DNA of 64,000 nucleotides from contig NZ_LQIS01000002.1 in assembly GCF_001499905.1 (NCBI RefSeq), forward strand, positions 121,092-185,091. Direction: 5' to 3'. The number at the start of each line of letters is the position of its first letter. Position 1 is the stretch's first letter. Source of the stretch: Mycobacterium sp. GA-1285. GTDB lineage: Bacteria > Actinomycetota > Actinomycetes > Mycobacteriales > Mycobacteriaceae. Position numbers and translations under genes: made by a program. The notes beneath the pieces are model-generated. The model was not told where the DNA came from. It worked only from the letters and a program-made list of their open reading frames with translations, and ran no database searches. Below, piece by piece: positions 52,597 through 62,268 of this stretch.

Positions 52597-53373
52597 CTAC
52601 CCGGGTGCTCCGCTGGGGTCGGGACGCTGGGCGCGCCTGGCGGCCTTCTCGGCCGCCTCCTCCGCATCCAGCCGGTTGGCCTCGGCGAGCGTCGGCGCAC
52701 CCCCGCCTAACCGGTGCGGCACCCAGAACTCGCCGGCGGGATGCGGACCGTAGTCGTCTTGAACCCGTTCCAGCAGGTGCTGCATCCGGGAGTGAAGCAG
52801 GGCCGTCAAGTCCGCCGCGGACAACGTCGGCTCGATCGGCTCACCGACGGCAACGGTGATCGGCACCTTGGGCCGCCACATCTTCTTCGGATGATCCTTG
52901 GTCCAGATCCGCTGGGCGCCCCACACGATGTGCGGCACGATCGGCACGTCGGCGGCGATCGCCATGCGCGCGGCCCCGGACTTGAACTCCTTGATCTCGA
53001 AGCTGCGGCTGATCGTCGCCTCCGGATACACCCCGACCAGTTCGCCCTCCTTGAGGCGCCGGCACGCCTCGTCGAACGACGCGGCGCCGCTGGCGCGGTC
53101 GACCTCGATGTGGCGCAGGCTGCGCATGATCGGCCCGGTGATCTTGTGGTCGAAGACTTCCTTCTTCGCCATGAACCTGACTTTGCGGCCGAGGCCCTGC
53201 CGGTAGGCCGGCAGGCCCGCGAAGGTGAAGTCGAAGTAGCTCGTGTGGTTGATGGCGATGACGGCGCCGCCGGTGGTCGGCAGGTTCTCCACGCCGGTGA
53301 CCGTAAATTTGAGTCCCTGCACGCGCCAGATCAGCCGCGCCAGCTGAATGACGGTGCCGTATACGGGTTCCAC
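52597..53373 (-). CDS. Lysophosphatidate-type acyltransferase (PlsC family), first copy
   Basis: A 258-residue paralogue with INHTSYFDFTFAGL, the phosphate-binding Arg segment, and VYPEATISRSFEIKEFKSGAARMAIAADVPIVPHIVW. It is the first gene of the minus-strand unit ending with the HAD phosphatase. M. tuberculosis has three consecutive acyltransferase genes here (Rv3814c-Rv3816c) as I recall; only two are present in this window. Confidence 0.9.
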   Translation of the reverse strand: MEPVYGTVIQLARLIWRVQGLKFTVTGVENLPTTGGAVIAINHTSYFDFTFAGLPAYRQGLGRKVRFMAKKEVFDHKITGPIMRSLRHIEVDRASGAASFDEACRRLKEGELVGVYPEATISRSFEIKEFKSGAARMAIAADVPIVPHIVWGAQRIWTKDHPKKMWRPKVPITVAVGEPIEPTLSAADLTALLHSRMQHLLERVQDDYGPHPAGEFWVPHRLGGGAPTLAEANRLDAEEAAEKAARRAQRPDPSGAPG

Positions 53374-53461
53374 ATCAGGCAGCCTAGTCGCGTGGGACGA
53401 GGAGGGGCCGTCGGCGGGCTAGACTCGCCGCGAGGACCACACCGTCGAAGAAGGGGCATCA

Positions 53462-55012
53462 GTGCAGGTCACCAGCATCGGCCATGCGGGTTTTCGCATC
53501 GACACCAAGGCCGGGAGCATCCTGTGTGACCCCTGGGTGAACCCGGCGTATTTCGCGTCGTGGTTCCCGTTCCCCGACAACAGCGGGTTGGACTGGGACG
53601 CGCTCGGCGACTGCGACTACCTCTACGTCTCCCACCTGCACCGCGACCACTTCGATCCCAAACTGCTGCGCGAACACGTCAACAAGGACGCGGTGGTGCT
53701 GCTGCCCGACTATCCGGTGCCCGATCTGCAGCGCGAACTCGAAAAGCTCGGCTTCCACCGGTTCTTCGAGACCACCGATTCCGTGCGACACACCGTGGCC
53801 GGCCCAAAGGGCGAGCTCGGTGTGATGATCATCGCGCTGCGCGCCCCGGCCGACGGCCCGATCGGCGATTCGGGACTCGTGGTCGACGACGGTCAGACCG
53901 TGGCGTTCAACATGAACGATGCGCGCCCGGTCGACCTCGACGTGCTGCACGCGGACTTCGGCCACGTCGACGTGCACATGCTGCAGTACTCCGGCGCGAT
54001 CTGGTACCCGATGGTCTACGACATGCCCGCGCGCGCCAAGGAGGCGTTCGGCGTCCAGAAGCGTCAGCGCCAGATGGACCGCTGCCGCCAGTACATCGCA
54101 CAGGTCGGTGCGACGTGGGTCATCCCGTCCGCGGGCCCGCCGTGCTTCCTCGACCCGGAACTGCGCGACCTCAACGACGACCACGACGACCCCGCCAACA
54201 TCTTCCCCGACCAGATGGTGTTCCTGGACCAGATGCGCACTCACGGCCACGACGGCGGGCTGCTGATGATTCCGGGTACGACCGCGAGTTTCAGTGGCTC
54301 GCAACTGGATTCGCTGAACCACCCGTTGACCGACGACGAGGTCGAATCGATCTTCACCACCGGCAAGGCCGGCTACATCGCCGACTACGCCGAGCGGATG
54401 GCGCCCGTGCTCGCTGCGGAGAAGGCGAGCTGGGCCGACGCGGCAGGCGAGTCGCTGCTGGAACCGCTGCGCACCGCGTTCGAGCCGATCATGATCCAGA
54501 GCGATCAGATCTGCGACGGTATCGGCTACCCGGTCGAGCTGCGACTCGGCCCGGAAACGGTGGTCATCGACTTCCCGAAACGTGCTGTGCGCGAACCGGT
54601 TCCCGAAGAGAAGTTCCGGTACGGCTTCGCGATCCCGCCGGAGTTGGTGCGCACCGTTCTGCGCGACAACGAACCGGACTGGGTCAACACCATCTTCTTG
54701 TCCACCCGGTTCCGGGCATGGCGGGTCGGCGGGTACAACGAGTACCTGTACACGTTCTTCAAGTGCCTGACCGACGAGCGGATCGCCTACGCCGACGGCT
54801 GGTTCGCCGAAGCGCACGACGATTCCGCATCGATCACGCTCGACGGCTGGGAGATCCAGCGCCGGTGCCCCCACCTGAAGGCCGACCTGTCGAAGTTCGG
54901 CGTGGTCGAGGGCTCGACGCTGACCTGCAATCTGCACGGGTGGCAGTGGAATCTGCAGAACGGCCGATGCCTGACCACCCGGGGTCACGAGTTGAGGTGC
55001 GCCCGGAAGTGA
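53462..55012 (+). CDS. MBL-fold / Rieske [2Fe-2S] fusion protein (Rv3818-like)
   Basis: A 516-residue protein. The N-terminal ~290 residues are an UlaG-like metallo-beta-lactamase fold with VSHLHRDHFDP (HxHxDH metal motif) and IPSAGPPCF. The C-terminal ~100 residues hold a Rieske cluster: RRCPHLKADLSKFG and LTCNLHGWQWNLQNGRC give the C-x-H...C-x2-H ligands. CMP-sialic acid hydroxylase has the same two domains in the opposite order, so a hydroxylase-type role is possible but unproven. GTG 53462 follows GAAGGGG. It overlaps the next gene by 4 bp (GTGA). Confidence 0.88.
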   Translation: MQVTSIGHAGFRIDTKAGSILCDPWVNPAYFASWFPFPDNSGLDWDALGDCDYLYVSHLHRDHFDPKLLREHVNKDAVVLLPDYPVPDLQRELEKLGFHRFFETTDSVRHTVAGPKGELGVMIIALRAPADGPIGDSGLVVDDGQTVAFNMNDARPVDLDVLHADFGHVDVHMLQYSGAIWYPMVYDMPARAKEAFGVQKRQRQMDRCRQYIAQVGATWVIPSAGPPCFLDPELRDLNDDHDDPANIFPDQMVFLDQMRTHGHDGGLLMIPGTTASFSGSQLDSLNHPLTDDEVESIFTTGKAGYIADYAERMAPVLAAEKASWADAAGESLLEPLRTAFEPIMIQSDQICDGIGYPVELRLGPETVVIDFPKRAVREPVPEEKFRYGFAIPPELVRTVLRDNEPDWVNTIFLSTRFRAWRVGGYNEYLYTFFKCLTDERIAYADGWFAEAHDDSASITLDGWEIQRRCPHLKADLSKFGVVEGSTLTCNLHGWQWNLQNGRCLTTRGHELRCARK

Positions 55013-55341
55013 CCGCGCCCCAACAGTTTTACGACGACGGCATGATCCAGCTCGACCGAGAGGCGGTCACGCTGCGCCGGTACCACTTCCCCTCGGGTAC
55101 GTCGAAAGTCATTCCGCTGCGGTCGATCCGCGGATACACCGCGTCACCGCTGGACTGGGTGCACCGCTTCCGGCTGTGGGGCAGTTCCGACTTGCGCCGC
55201 TGGCTACCCCTGGACATGCGCAGGCCGCTGAAGGACACGCTCGTCACCCTCGACGTCGACGGTAACCGGTGGCAACCGGCGTTCACGCCCGAACACCCCG
55301 AACAGCTCATCGAGGCACTCGACGAACTGCTGAAGCCTTAG
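55009..55341 (+). CDS. Small PH-like protein coupled to the MBL-Rieske gene
   Basis: A 110-residue protein, MTAPQQFYDDGMIQLDREAVTLRRYHFPSG..., mostly beta-strands and ending with a helix EHPEQLIEALDELL. Its shape resembles small bacterial PH-like domains. It starts at GTG 55009, overlapping the upstream stop (GTGA), so the two proteins are made together and may interact. A long in-frame extension back to 53560 is antisense-free but lies inside the Rieske gene and is a shadow. Function unknown. Confidence 0.75.
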   Translation: MTAPQQFYDDGMIQLDREAVTLRRYHFPSGTSKVIPLRSIRGYTASPLDWVHRFRLWGSSDLRRWLPLDMRRPLKDTLVTLDVDGNRWQPAFTPEHPEQLIEALDELLKP

Positions 55342-55901
55342 CCCCGGTTGCGGCGTAGCCGGCGCGCAGCCAGCAGTCCCGCCCCCGCAGTTGCCACCCA
55401 CGGACCGGCCACGATCACCGGATCGAGCCACATGTGATTGGCGTCCGCCCGCTTGCTCTTGGCGCGCGCGGCAAGACCGTTGTACGTGAACTCGGTCTTG
55501 ACGCCGGTCTGGGTGATGGGGTTGTCCGGGCGGAGACTGAGCATTGACTGCAGGTGGTGTTCGGCGGCGTCCACGCGGTCGGCGAGGATCAGCAGCAGCC
55601 AGTGCGCGGCGCGGCCCTCGCTGTAGGTGCGGTAGGAGTAGCGCCGGATCGCACCCGACAGTCCCCGCGGCGGCGTCGACGTGCCGAACACCGGTGTCAG
55701 GAACTGATGCTCGATGGAACGCTCCCGCGGCCACTTCTCGGGTTGGCGCTCGGGGAAGTCCCAGTGAGCGCCGGTCTCGACCGGCTTGAGCTTCGGCACC
55801 GAGGGCCGGTCCGCCGGGTCGAGGTCGGCACCCCACCCCGGGATACGGGCCCGCAGGTCGTCCGACGTCGGGACGGGTGGATGGTCGGCGGTGTAAGTCA
55901 T
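55338..55901 (-). CDS. Conserved hypothetical protein with C-terminal membrane segment
   Basis: A 187-residue protein: a soluble, Pro-rich N-terminal part (DLRARIPGWGADLDPADRPSVPKLKP), a segment RRYSYRTYSEGRAAHWLLLILADRVDAAEHHL, and a single hydrophobic segment near the C-terminus (VIVAGPWVATAGAGLLAARRL) followed by Arg residues. I do not recognise the family. It is convergent with the PH-like gene (4-bp overlap) and lies 11 bp downstream of the alcohol dehydrogenase, probably co-transcribed. Confidence 0.7.
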   Translation of the reverse strand: MTYTADHPPVPTSDDLRARIPGWGADLDPADRPSVPKLKPVETGAHWDFPERQPEKWPRERSIEHQFLTPVFGTSTPPRGLSGAIRRYSYRTYSEGRAAHWLLLILADRVDAAEHHLQSMLSLRPDNPITQTGVKTEFTYNGLAARAKSKRADANHMWLDPVIVAGPWVATAGAGLLAARRLRRNRG

Positions 55902-55912
55902 GGCGATCCCCT

Positions 55913-57061
55913 TCAGGCGGCGTTGGGCACGATGACCGGCTTGATGCAGTCGTCGAGCTTGGCGGAGAAGATGTGGTAGCCGTCGGCGATGTGCTCCAAC
56001 GGAATACGATGGGTGACAATGTCATTGGGCTTGAGGTAGCCGTTCTGGATATGCGAGAACAGCCGCGGCCACTGCCGTTTGACCGGGCACTGGTTCATCC
56101 TCAGCGTCAGGCCCTTGTTCAGCGCATCTCCGAACTTGACCGCGGAGAAGATCGGCCCGTAAGCCCCCATCACCGAGATCGTGGCACCCTTGCGCACCGA
56201 GTCGATCGCCCAGTTCAGTGCGACGGGCGAACCGCCCTGCATCTTGAGCTTGGCGCCGGTCACATGCTGGAGCAGGTTGCCGTCGGCCTCGGCGCCCACC
56301 GCGTCGATCGCCACGTCGGCGCCGAGATAGCCGGTGGTCTTCTTCATCTCCACGACGATGTCGTCGTACTCGGTGAAGTTGAGGGTTTCGGCATGGGCGA
56401 ACGTACGGGCCTTCTCCAGTCGGTATTCGAGGTGGTCGATCACGATCACCCGGCCCGCACCCATGAGCCACGCGGATTTCGCGGCGTACAACCCGATCGG
56501 GCCGGCGCCGAACACCACGACGACGTCGCCCTCGACGATGTCGCCGAGTTGCGCCCCGAAGTAACCGGTGGCCAGCGCGTCGGTGCACATCAGCGCGTCC
56601 TCGTCGGCCATCCAGTCGGGAATGATCGCAGGGCCGACATCGGCGAACGGGACCCGCACGAATTCGGCCTGCCCACCGTCGTATCCGCCGCAGGTGTGGG
56701 AGTACCCGTAAATGCCCCCGACCGCCGTCGCGTTCGGATTGACGTTGTGGCAGTTGGAGTACAGCCCACGCGCGCAGTACCAGCACGAGCCGCAGAAGAT
56801 GTTGAACGGCACCATCACCCGGTCGCCGGCCTTCAGGTTCCGCACCGACGAGCCAACCTGCTCGACCACGCCGATGAACTCGTGTCCGAACGTCATCCCG
56901 ACCCGGGTGTCGGGCATCATCCCGTGGTAGAGGTGCAGGTCCGAACCGCAGATCGCCGCGAGCGTCACCCGCACGATCGCGTCGTTCGGATGCTCGATCG
57001 GCGGAATGTCCTTGTCTTCCACGCGTATCTTGTACGGACCGCGGTAAACCATCGCCTTCAC
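55913..57061 (-). CDS. Zinc-dependent alcohol dehydrogenase (MDR family)
   Basis: A 382-residue zinc dehydrogenase. The catalytic zinc ligands are in AAICGSDLHLYHG and FGHEFIGVVE (GHE), structural zinc cysteines in FCGSCWYCARGLYSNC, and the NAD loop is VVVFGAGPIGLYAAKSAW. It resembles glutathione-independent formaldehyde dehydrogenase-type enzymes in length and motifs. GTG 57061 is preferred over ATG 57052 because GGAGG lies four bases upstream. Substrate not determinable. It precedes the hypothetical membrane-tail gene. Confidence 0.9.
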   Translation of the reverse strand: MKAMVYRGPYKIRVEDKDIPPIEHPNDAIVRVTLAAICGSDLHLYHGMMPDTRVGMTFGHEFIGVVEQVGSSVRNLKAGDRVMVPFNIFCGSCWYCARGLYSNCHNVNPNATAVGGIYGYSHTCGGYDGGQAEFVRVPFADVGPAIIPDWMADEDALMCTDALATGYFGAQLGDIVEGDVVVVFGAGPIGLYAAKSAWLMGAGRVIVIDHLEYRLEKARTFAHAETLNFTEYDDIVVEMKKTTGYLGADVAIDAVGAEADGNLLQHVTGAKLKMQGGSPVALNWAIDSVRKGATISVMGAYGPIFSAVKFGDALNKGLTLRMNQCPVKRQWPRLFSHIQNGYLKPNDIVTHRIPLEHIADGYHIFSAKLDDCIKPVIVPNAA

Positions 57062-57143
57062 GGCGCCTCCTAGGGTCGGGGATCCGATCGCTTTACCCCG
57101 GTGCGGGCGCGCGAAACCACCAACGCTTCCGTGAGGCGCCGTC

Positions 57144-58403
57144 CTATTCGGCCGGCGTGAGCACATCCGTTCCGACGAAGGGCGTCAACGCCTGCGGCAC
57201 CCGGACGCTGCCGTCGGGCTGCTGATGGTTCTCCAGGATCGCCACCAGCCATCGTGTGGTCGCGAAGGTTCCGTTGAGCGTCGCGGCGGTCTGCGGGCGG
57301 CCGTTCTCGTCGCGGTACCGCACCGCCAACCGGCGCGCCTGAAACGTCGTGCAGTTCGATGTCGAGGTCAGCTCGCGGTAGGTCTGCTGCGTGGGAACCC
57401 AAGCCTCACAGTCGAATTTGCGTGCCGCAGACGACCCGAGATCACCTGCGGCGATGTCGATGACGCGGTACGGCACCTCGATCTTGGCCAACATCTGGCG
57501 CTGCCAGCCCAGCAGCCGTTCGTGTTCGGTCTCGGCGTCCTCGGGCTTGCAGTAAATGAAACCCTCGACCTTGTCGAACTGGTGCACGCGGATGATGCCG
57601 CGGGTGTCCTTGCCGTGGCTGCCGGCTTCGCGCCGGAAGCACGACGACCAGCCCGCATAGCGCAACGGTCCGCCCGACAGGTCCAGAATCTCGTCGGCGT
57701 GGTATCCGGCCAGCGGCACCTCCGAGGTGCCGACCAGGTACAGGTCGTCGGACTCGATCCGGTAGACCTCCTCACCGTGCGCACCGAGGAAACCGGTGCC
57801 GGCCATGATCTCCGGACGCACGAGCACCGGGGGAATCATCAACGTGAACCCGTTCTCGGTGGCGAGCCTGACCGCCAGCTGGAGCAGACCCAACTGCAGG
57901 AGCGCGCCCGCCCCGGTGAGGAAGTAGAAGCGCGCGCCGGACACCTTGGCGCCGCGTTCGAGGTCGATGAGGCCCAGCGACTCACCGAGCTCGACGTGAT
58001 CCTTGGGATCGTCGATGCGCGGCGGCTCACCCACAGTGTCGAGCACGACGAAGTCGTCCTCGCCGCCCGCGGGCACGCCGTCGATGATCACGTTCGACAG
58101 AGCCATGTGGGCGACGGTGAACGCCTGCGCGGCGTCGGCCTGTTCGGCCTCGGCGGCCTTGACCTTTTCGGCGAGTTGCTTGGCGTGCTCGAGCAGCGCG
58201 GGCCGTTCCTCGGGCGCGGCCTTGCCCACCTGCCTGCTCGCGGCCTTCTGCTCCGCGCGCAGATTGTCGGCCGCCGACACCGCGGCGCGGCGGGCGGCGT
58301 CGGCCTCGAGCAACATGTCGACGAGACCGGGATCTTCGCCGCGGGCGCGTTGCGAGGCACGGACCGCATCCGGGTTTTCGCGCAGCAACTTGAGGTCGAT
58401 CAC
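57144..58403 (-). CDS. serS: Seryl-tRNA synthetase
   Basis: A 419-residue class II synthetase. The N-terminal coiled-coil arm (about 28-108) binds the long variable arm of tRNA-Ser; motif 2 is [25 protein letters not shown], the TSEVPLAG loop binds serine, and motif 3 is [22 protein letters not shown] 58403 gives the conserved start [12 protein letters not shown]; upstream in-frame residues are not conserved. It charges tRNA-Ser, including the one at 3250. Divergent from the septum-formation gene. Confidence 0.97.
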   Translation of the reverse strand: MIDLKLLRENPDAVRASQRARGEDPGLVDMLLEADAARRAAVSAADNLRAEQKAASRQVGKAAPEERPALLEHAKQLAEKVKAAEAEQADAAQAFTVAHMALSNVIIDGVPAGGEDDFVVLDTVGEPPRIDDPKDHVELGESLGLIDLERGAKVSGARFYFLTGAGALLQLGLLQLAVRLATENGFTLMIPPVLVRPEIMAGTGFLGAHGEEVYRIESDDLYLVGTSEVPLAGYHADEILDLSGGPLRYAGWSSCFRREAGSHGKDTRGIIRVHQFDKVEGFIYCKPEDAETEHERLLGWQRQMLAKIEVPYRVIDIAAGDLGSSAARKFDCEAWVPTQQTYRELTSTSNCTTFQARRLAVRYRDENGRPQTAATLNGTFATTRWLVAILENHQQPDGSVRVPQALTPFVGTDVLTPAE

Positions 58404-58496
58404 GGGCGCAACCCTACTGGTCGACGGACCAGGCCAGCACAACCGCATAACTTTACAACTGCAACAGTTGTCACAGCACTCGACGCGCCTGTCACA

Positions 58497-59963
58497 ATGG
58501 AGCAGATGTTGGAGGCACCCGGTCGCCCAGTCGGCGAGCACGACCACGCCGATCTGCAGGAAGGCGACACACAGGCGTCGCAGCGGGTGGCGTGGTGGAC
58601 CAGTCTGAGTGCCACGCCGACGCGCCGAGCGCTCGTGCTGACGGCCCTGGGCGGGCTGCTGATCGCCGGCCTCATCACCGCACTACCTCAGACCGATGGC
58701 TCCAGCGGCCTGACCGCCAGCACGATCTCCCTCGGCCCGCGCGGAAATGCGACGTTCGAACACGCCAAGGCGGGTGACTGCCTCAATTGGCCCGACCGCA
58801 CACCCGATGCCGCCGAGATCGTCGACTGCAGCAAGGAGCACCGGTTCGAGGTCGCCGAGTCGGTCGACATGCGGACCTTCCCCGGCAGCGAGTACGGTCC
58901 GGACGCCGCGCCGCCGTCGAGTGCGCGCATCCAGCAGATCAGCCAGGAGCAGTGCTCGACTGCCGTGAAGAACTACCTGGGTCCGCGCTTCGACCCGAAC
59001 AGCCGCTTCACCGTGAGCATGCTGTGGTCCGGAGACAAGGCCTGGCGCCAATCCGGCGAGCGCCGCATGCTGTGCGGACTGCAGCTGCCCGGCCCGAACA
59101 ACCAGCAGCTGCCGTTCTCCGGCAAGGTCGCCGAGATCGACCAGTCCAAGGTGTGGCCGCCGGGCACGTGCCTGGGCATCGACCCCACCACCAACCAGCC
59201 CACCGACATTCCGGTGGACTGCGCGGCCCCGCACGCGATGGAGGTCACCGGCGCGGTGAACCTCGCCGAGAGGTTCCCCGGCGGGCTGCCGCCCGAGCCC
59301 GAGCAGGACAGCTTCATCAAGGATGCGTGCACCCGGATGACGGACGCCTACCTGGCGCCCATCGAGTTGCGCAGCACCACCCTGACGCTGATCTACAGCA
59401 CCATTTCGCTGCCGAGTTGGTCGGCGGGCAGCCGCCAGGTGTCCTGCAGCATCGGTGCCACACTGGGCAACGGCGGCTGGTCGACGCTGCTCAACAGCGC
59501 CAAGGGCCCGCTGCTGATCAACGGTCAGCCCCCGGTGCCTCCCCCGGACATCCCGGAAGAACGGCTGAACTTCCCACCGATCCCGATCACCGACAACGAG
59601 CCGGTCGACACGTCCCAGGCCACCAGCGGCCAGTCCTCCGGCGGCAGCAGTAGCGACAGCGGCAGCAGTAGCGGCTCGAGCGACACCAGCGACCAGCAGC
59701 AGTCGACGCACGGTCCGGCGTCGACGGATGTCCACCAGGGCGACGCACCTGCCAACCCCGCGCCCGCCCCCGGCAACACCTTCATCGACGGCGGGCCGCC
59801 GCCGGCCCCCGGTGCACCGCCACCGCCCGGTGCGCCGCCACCGCCGCCGCCGCCCGGTGCGCCGCCACCTCCACCACCTGGCGCGCCGCCGCCCCCGCCG
59901 CCTGGCGCGCCCGCGCCCGCACCGCCACCACCGGCGCCCGCGCCTCCGCCGCCGGGACCGTAG
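58497..59963 (+). CDS. Septum-formation-domain membrane protein with Pro-rich tail (Rv3835-like)
   Basis: A 488-residue single-pass membrane protein (TM about 42-62, [21 protein letters not shown]). The external part has two copies of the septum-formation domain pattern: AGDCLNWP...[17 protein letters not shown] and [34 protein letters not shown], each with a Cys pair and a His. A Ser/Gly-rich linker and a C-terminal tract of GAPPPPP repeats follow. Probably envelope or division related. ATG 58497 is chosen; ATG 58506 is possible. The long in-frame region upstream is antisense to serS and is excluded. Confidence 0.85.
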   Translation: MEQMLEAPGRPVGEHDHADLQEGDTQASQRVAWWTSLSATPTRRALVLTALGGLLIAGLITALPQTDGSSGLTASTISLGPRGNATFEHAKAGDCLNWPDRTPDAAEIVDCSKEHRFEVAESVDMRTFPGSEYGPDAAPPSSARIQQISQEQCSTAVKNYLGPRFDPNSRFTVSMLWSGDKAWRQSGERRMLCGLQLPGPNNQQLPFSGKVAEIDQSKVWPPGTCLGIDPTTNQPTDIPVDCAAPHAMEVTGAVNLAERFPGGLPPEPEQDSFIKDACTRMTDAYLAPIELRSTTLTLIYSTISLPSWSAGSRQVSCSIGATLGNGGWSTLLNSAKGPLLINGQPPVPPPDIPEERLNFPPIPITDNEPVDTSQATSGQSSGGSSSDSGSSSGSSDTSDQQQSTHGPASTDVHQGDAPANPAPAPGNTFIDGGPPPAPGAPPPPGAPPPPPPPGAPPPPPPGAPPPPPPGAPAPAPPPPAPAPPPPGP

Positions 59964-59967
59964 CCGC

Positions 59968-60318
59968 GTGGCCGTGCGGATGAGCCCGCAACGGTTCGAC
60001 GAACTGGTCTCCGAGGCGCTCGACCTGATACCGCCGAAGCTCGCCGACGCGCTGGACAACGTCGTCGTGCTGGTCGAGGCCCGCAACGACGACGAGCCCG
60101 ACCTGCTGGGCCTGTACCACGGCGTCGCCCTGACCGAACGCGATTCGTGGTACGCCGGTTCGCTGCCCGACACGATCACGATCTACCGCGAGGCGCTGCT
60201 CGAGCACTGTGACAGTGAGCACGAAGTCGTCGACGAGGTGGCGATCACCGTGATCCACGAGGTCGCGCATCATTTCGGCATCGACGACGAGCGCCTGCAC
60301 GAACTCGGGTGGGGATAG
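59968..60318 (+). CDS. Small zincin-like metallopeptidase (Rv3836-like)
   Basis: A 116-residue protein of the minimal zincin family. The metal motif is VIHEVAHHFGIDDERLHELGWG (HExxHxxGxxD), preceded by ITIYREALLEHC. These are among the smallest predicted metallopeptidases; substrates are not known. GTG 59968 gives MAVRMSPQRFDELV; GTG 59974 or ATG 59980 are alternatives. It lies 4 bp after the septum-formation gene, likely the same transcript. Confidence 0.88.
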   Translation: MAVRMSPQRFDELVSEALDLIPPKLADALDNVVVLVEARNDDEPDLLGLYHGVALTERDSWYAGSLPDTITIYREALLEHCDSEHEVVDEVAITVIHEVAHHFGIDDERLHELGWG

Positions 60319-60378
60319 CCGGCCGAAAGCACCGCGCGGCAACCACGCTTTGTCTCCCGTGGGTGCTATCAAGAGGCC

Positions 60379-60570
60379 ATGACCGAGTGCCGGGAATGTG
60401 TGGCGGGCCTCGAGCACTGTCATGGCACCGTCATTCACCACGTCGCGTATCGGTCGGAATGCACCGAACCGGATTGCGTCACCCCAGAAGTGGCGCACGC
60501 GTTCGTGATTGACTGCGAGGCGCTCAGCTGCGCGTGCACCGACTCGGTGTCAGCCCATCGGGTCGGCTGA
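60379..60570 (+). CDS. 63-residue Cys/His-rich small protein
   Basis: A compact protein MTECRECVAGLEHCHGTVIHHV... with eight cysteines (C4, C7, C14, C28, C33, C46, C51, C53) and several histidines, a pattern fitting a small zinc or metal-binding fold. I believe similar short proteins follow the zincin gene in other mycobacteria, but I cannot verify it. The 3' end overlaps the convergent phosphoglycerate mutase gene by 21 bp. Function unknown. Confidence 0.7.
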   Translation: MTECRECVAGLEHCHGTVIHHVAYRSECTEPDCVTPEVAHAFVIDCEALSCACTDSVSAHRVG

Positions 60571-61236
60571 GCGCAGGGCGTCCTCGACCGGACGCACGTC
60601 GGGCTCGGGGTAGAACGGCGGCGTCATCGACCCCCACTGCAGGCAGCTCCACCTGCCGTCGGTGATCGGTGCCAGCACGACGGACTCTGTGTTCCCGAGA
60701 TGGTGGTCAAGCGCGAAACTGCTCTCGACGCCCGCCAGCACCGAGGACACCAGCCGGATCGCCGCGCCGTGGCTGACCACCACGATGTCGCCGTGCCAGG
60801 CGTCGTCGTCGAGATGGCGCATCCGCAGCTCGGTGATCGTGGGCACATACCGGTCCAGCACGTCGTGACCCGTCTCGCCATTGGGCATCGCCACGTCGAG
60901 ATCGCCGTCGTGCCACTTCTGGTAGATCGATTCGAACGTCGCGATCGCCTCGTCGTCGTCGCGATCCTCCAGATCGCCTACCTGAACCTCATGGACGCCC
61001 TCGAGTTGCACCGGCGGCAACCGCAGGGAACCCGCGATCTCCTCGGCGGTCTGGCGGGCCCGGTTGGCCACCGAATGCGCCAAAAGCGCCGGCGCGGCCG
61101 GCATGGCCCTGGCAAAGGACCGAGCCTGATCACGGCCGAGGTCGGTGAGTTCCGCGCCGGGCGGGCGGGTGTCGAGGCGCCGATGGACATTCGCCAGCGA
61201 CTGTCCGTGACGCACCAGCACGAGACGCCCGCTCAC
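60550..61236 (-). CDS. Histidine phosphatase superfamily (phosphoglycerate mutase-like, Rv3837c)
   Basis: A 228-residue enzyme with RLVLVRHGQSLANVHRRLDT (phosphohistidine RHG near residue 9), HSVANRARQTAEEI, and the second catalytic His in VVVSHGAAIRLV. The family includes mutases and phosphatases; a broad phosphatase role is as likely as glycolytic mutase. GTG 61236 overlaps the pheA stop (GTGA), so it is translated with pheA, as in M. tuberculosis. Confidence 0.88.
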   Translation of the reverse strand: MSGRLVLVRHGQSLANVHRRLDTRPPGAELTDLGRDQARSFARAMPAAPALLAHSVANRARQTAEEIAGSLRLPPVQLEGVHEVQVGDLEDRDDDEAIATFESIYQKWHDGDLDVAMPNGETGHDVLDRYVPTITELRMRHLDDDAWHGDIVVVSHGAAIRLVSSVLAGVESSFALDHHLGNTESVVLAPITDGRWSCLQWGSMTPPFYPEPDVRPVEDALRSADPMG

Positions 61237-62159
61237 CGCTGTCCCTCCCTGAGTCGCGCCAGCCAGCGGGAGGCCTCGTCGAGTCCGGGAGGGGGTGCGC
61301 CCGCGGCCGCTCCGGTCGGCCAGGATCCGAGGAATCGCATATCCGAACAACGACGGTGCAGCGCCTTGAGCGCCTCGGCCACCGCATCGTCGTCGATGTG
61401 GCCGACGCAGTCGAGGAAGAAGATGTAGGTGCCCAATCCCGTTCGGGTGGGGCGTGATTCGATCCGGGTCAGGTCGATGTCGCGGACGGCGAGCTCGGTC
61501 AACGCCGACACCAGCGCGCCGGGGACGTTGTCGAGTCGCAGCACCACCGACGTCCGGTCGGCGCCCGTGCGCCCGGGCGGCGGGGCGGGCGGCCCGACGA
61601 GCACGAACCTGGTGCGCGCGTTGGGTTCGTCGACGATGTCGGAGGCCAGCGCCTGCAGGCCATAGCGCTTGGTGGCGAGCGCGGTGCTCACCCCCGCGTC
61701 GGCGCGGCCCCCGGCGACGTCGGCGGCCGCGGCGGCGTTGGAGTTGGCGGGCACCACCCGCGCCGAGGCCAGATGTTCACCCAGCCAGTGCCGCACCTGC
61801 GCGGCGGCGACAGGGAAGGCGGCGACCGTCTTGACATCCTGGGCCGCCGTGCCGTCGCGGACCGCGATCGTGAACGAGACGTCGAGGGTGAGCTCGGCGA
61901 AGATCTGCAGCGGTGTGCCGCCGGCCAACCCGTCCAGGGTGGGAAGCACCGAACCCTCGATCGAGTTCTCGATCGGTACGCAGGCGTAGTCGGCATCGGC
62001 GTCGCGCACGGCGGCGAGCGCGCCGGCGGCGCTGTCGCACGGGACCGGGGTCACCTGGTCGGCGCCCGGGCCGCCGGGCAGCATGCCGCCGCCCGACATC
62101 TTGAGTAACGCCGCCTCGGTGAAGGTCCCCTCGGGGCCGAGATAAGCGATGCGCAGCAC
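61233..62159 (-). CDS. pheA: Prephenate dehydratase PheA
   Basis: A 308-residue enzyme. The catalytic domain (about 1-185) begins MLRIAYLGPEGTFTEAAL and includes VPIENSIEGSV and the TRF motif in ARTRFVLVG. The C-terminal ACT domain (about 200-280) has GALVSALTELAVRDIDLTRIESRPTRTGLGTYIFFLD, where ESRP binds phenylalanine for feedback control. It converts prephenate to phenylpyruvate. GTG 62159 is the start. First gene of the pheA-mutase pair. Confidence 0.96.
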   Translation of the reverse strand: MLRIAYLGPEGTFTEAALLKMSGGGMLPGGPGADQVTPVPCDSAAGALAAVRDADADYACVPIENSIEGSVLPTLDGLAGGTPLQIFAELTLDVSFTIAVRDGTAAQDVKTVAAFPVAAAQVRHWLGEHLASARVVPANSNAAAAADVAGGRADAGVSTALATKRYGLQALASDIVDEPNARTRFVLVGPPAPPPGRTGADRTSVVLRLDNVPGALVSALTELAVRDIDLTRIESRPTRTGLGTYIFFLDCVGHIDDDAVAEALKALHRRCSDMRFLGSWPTGAAAGAPPPGLDEASRWLARLREGQR

Positions 62160-62233
62160 GGGTCAACACTATCGGTCACTGCGGTAATGCCGTTCCCCTG
62201 CACGAAAGCCTTGCGAGATTCAATGTCGCTTAG

Positions 62234-62252
62234 TTAAGTTAGGCTCACCTTA
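62234..62252 (+). promoter_or_regulatory. IdeR (iron-dependent repressor) box
   Basis: TTAAGTTAGGCTCACCTTA matches the 19-bp IdeR consensus TTAGGTTAGGCTAACCTAA at 16 positions and keeps the palindromic core. It lies 16 bp upstream of the DUF2470 gene start, overlapping the expected promoter, so iron-loaded IdeR would repress this gene. In M. tuberculosis Rv3839 at this position is, as I recall, IdeR regulated. Confidence 0.88.
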
Positions 62253-62268
62253 TCTCGAAGGAGGCGGC

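Noticed and set aside
57225..58496. Long in-frame upstream extension of the septum-formation gene
   Set aside because: These codons are antisense to serS and show no similarity to any family; the real protein starts at 58497.
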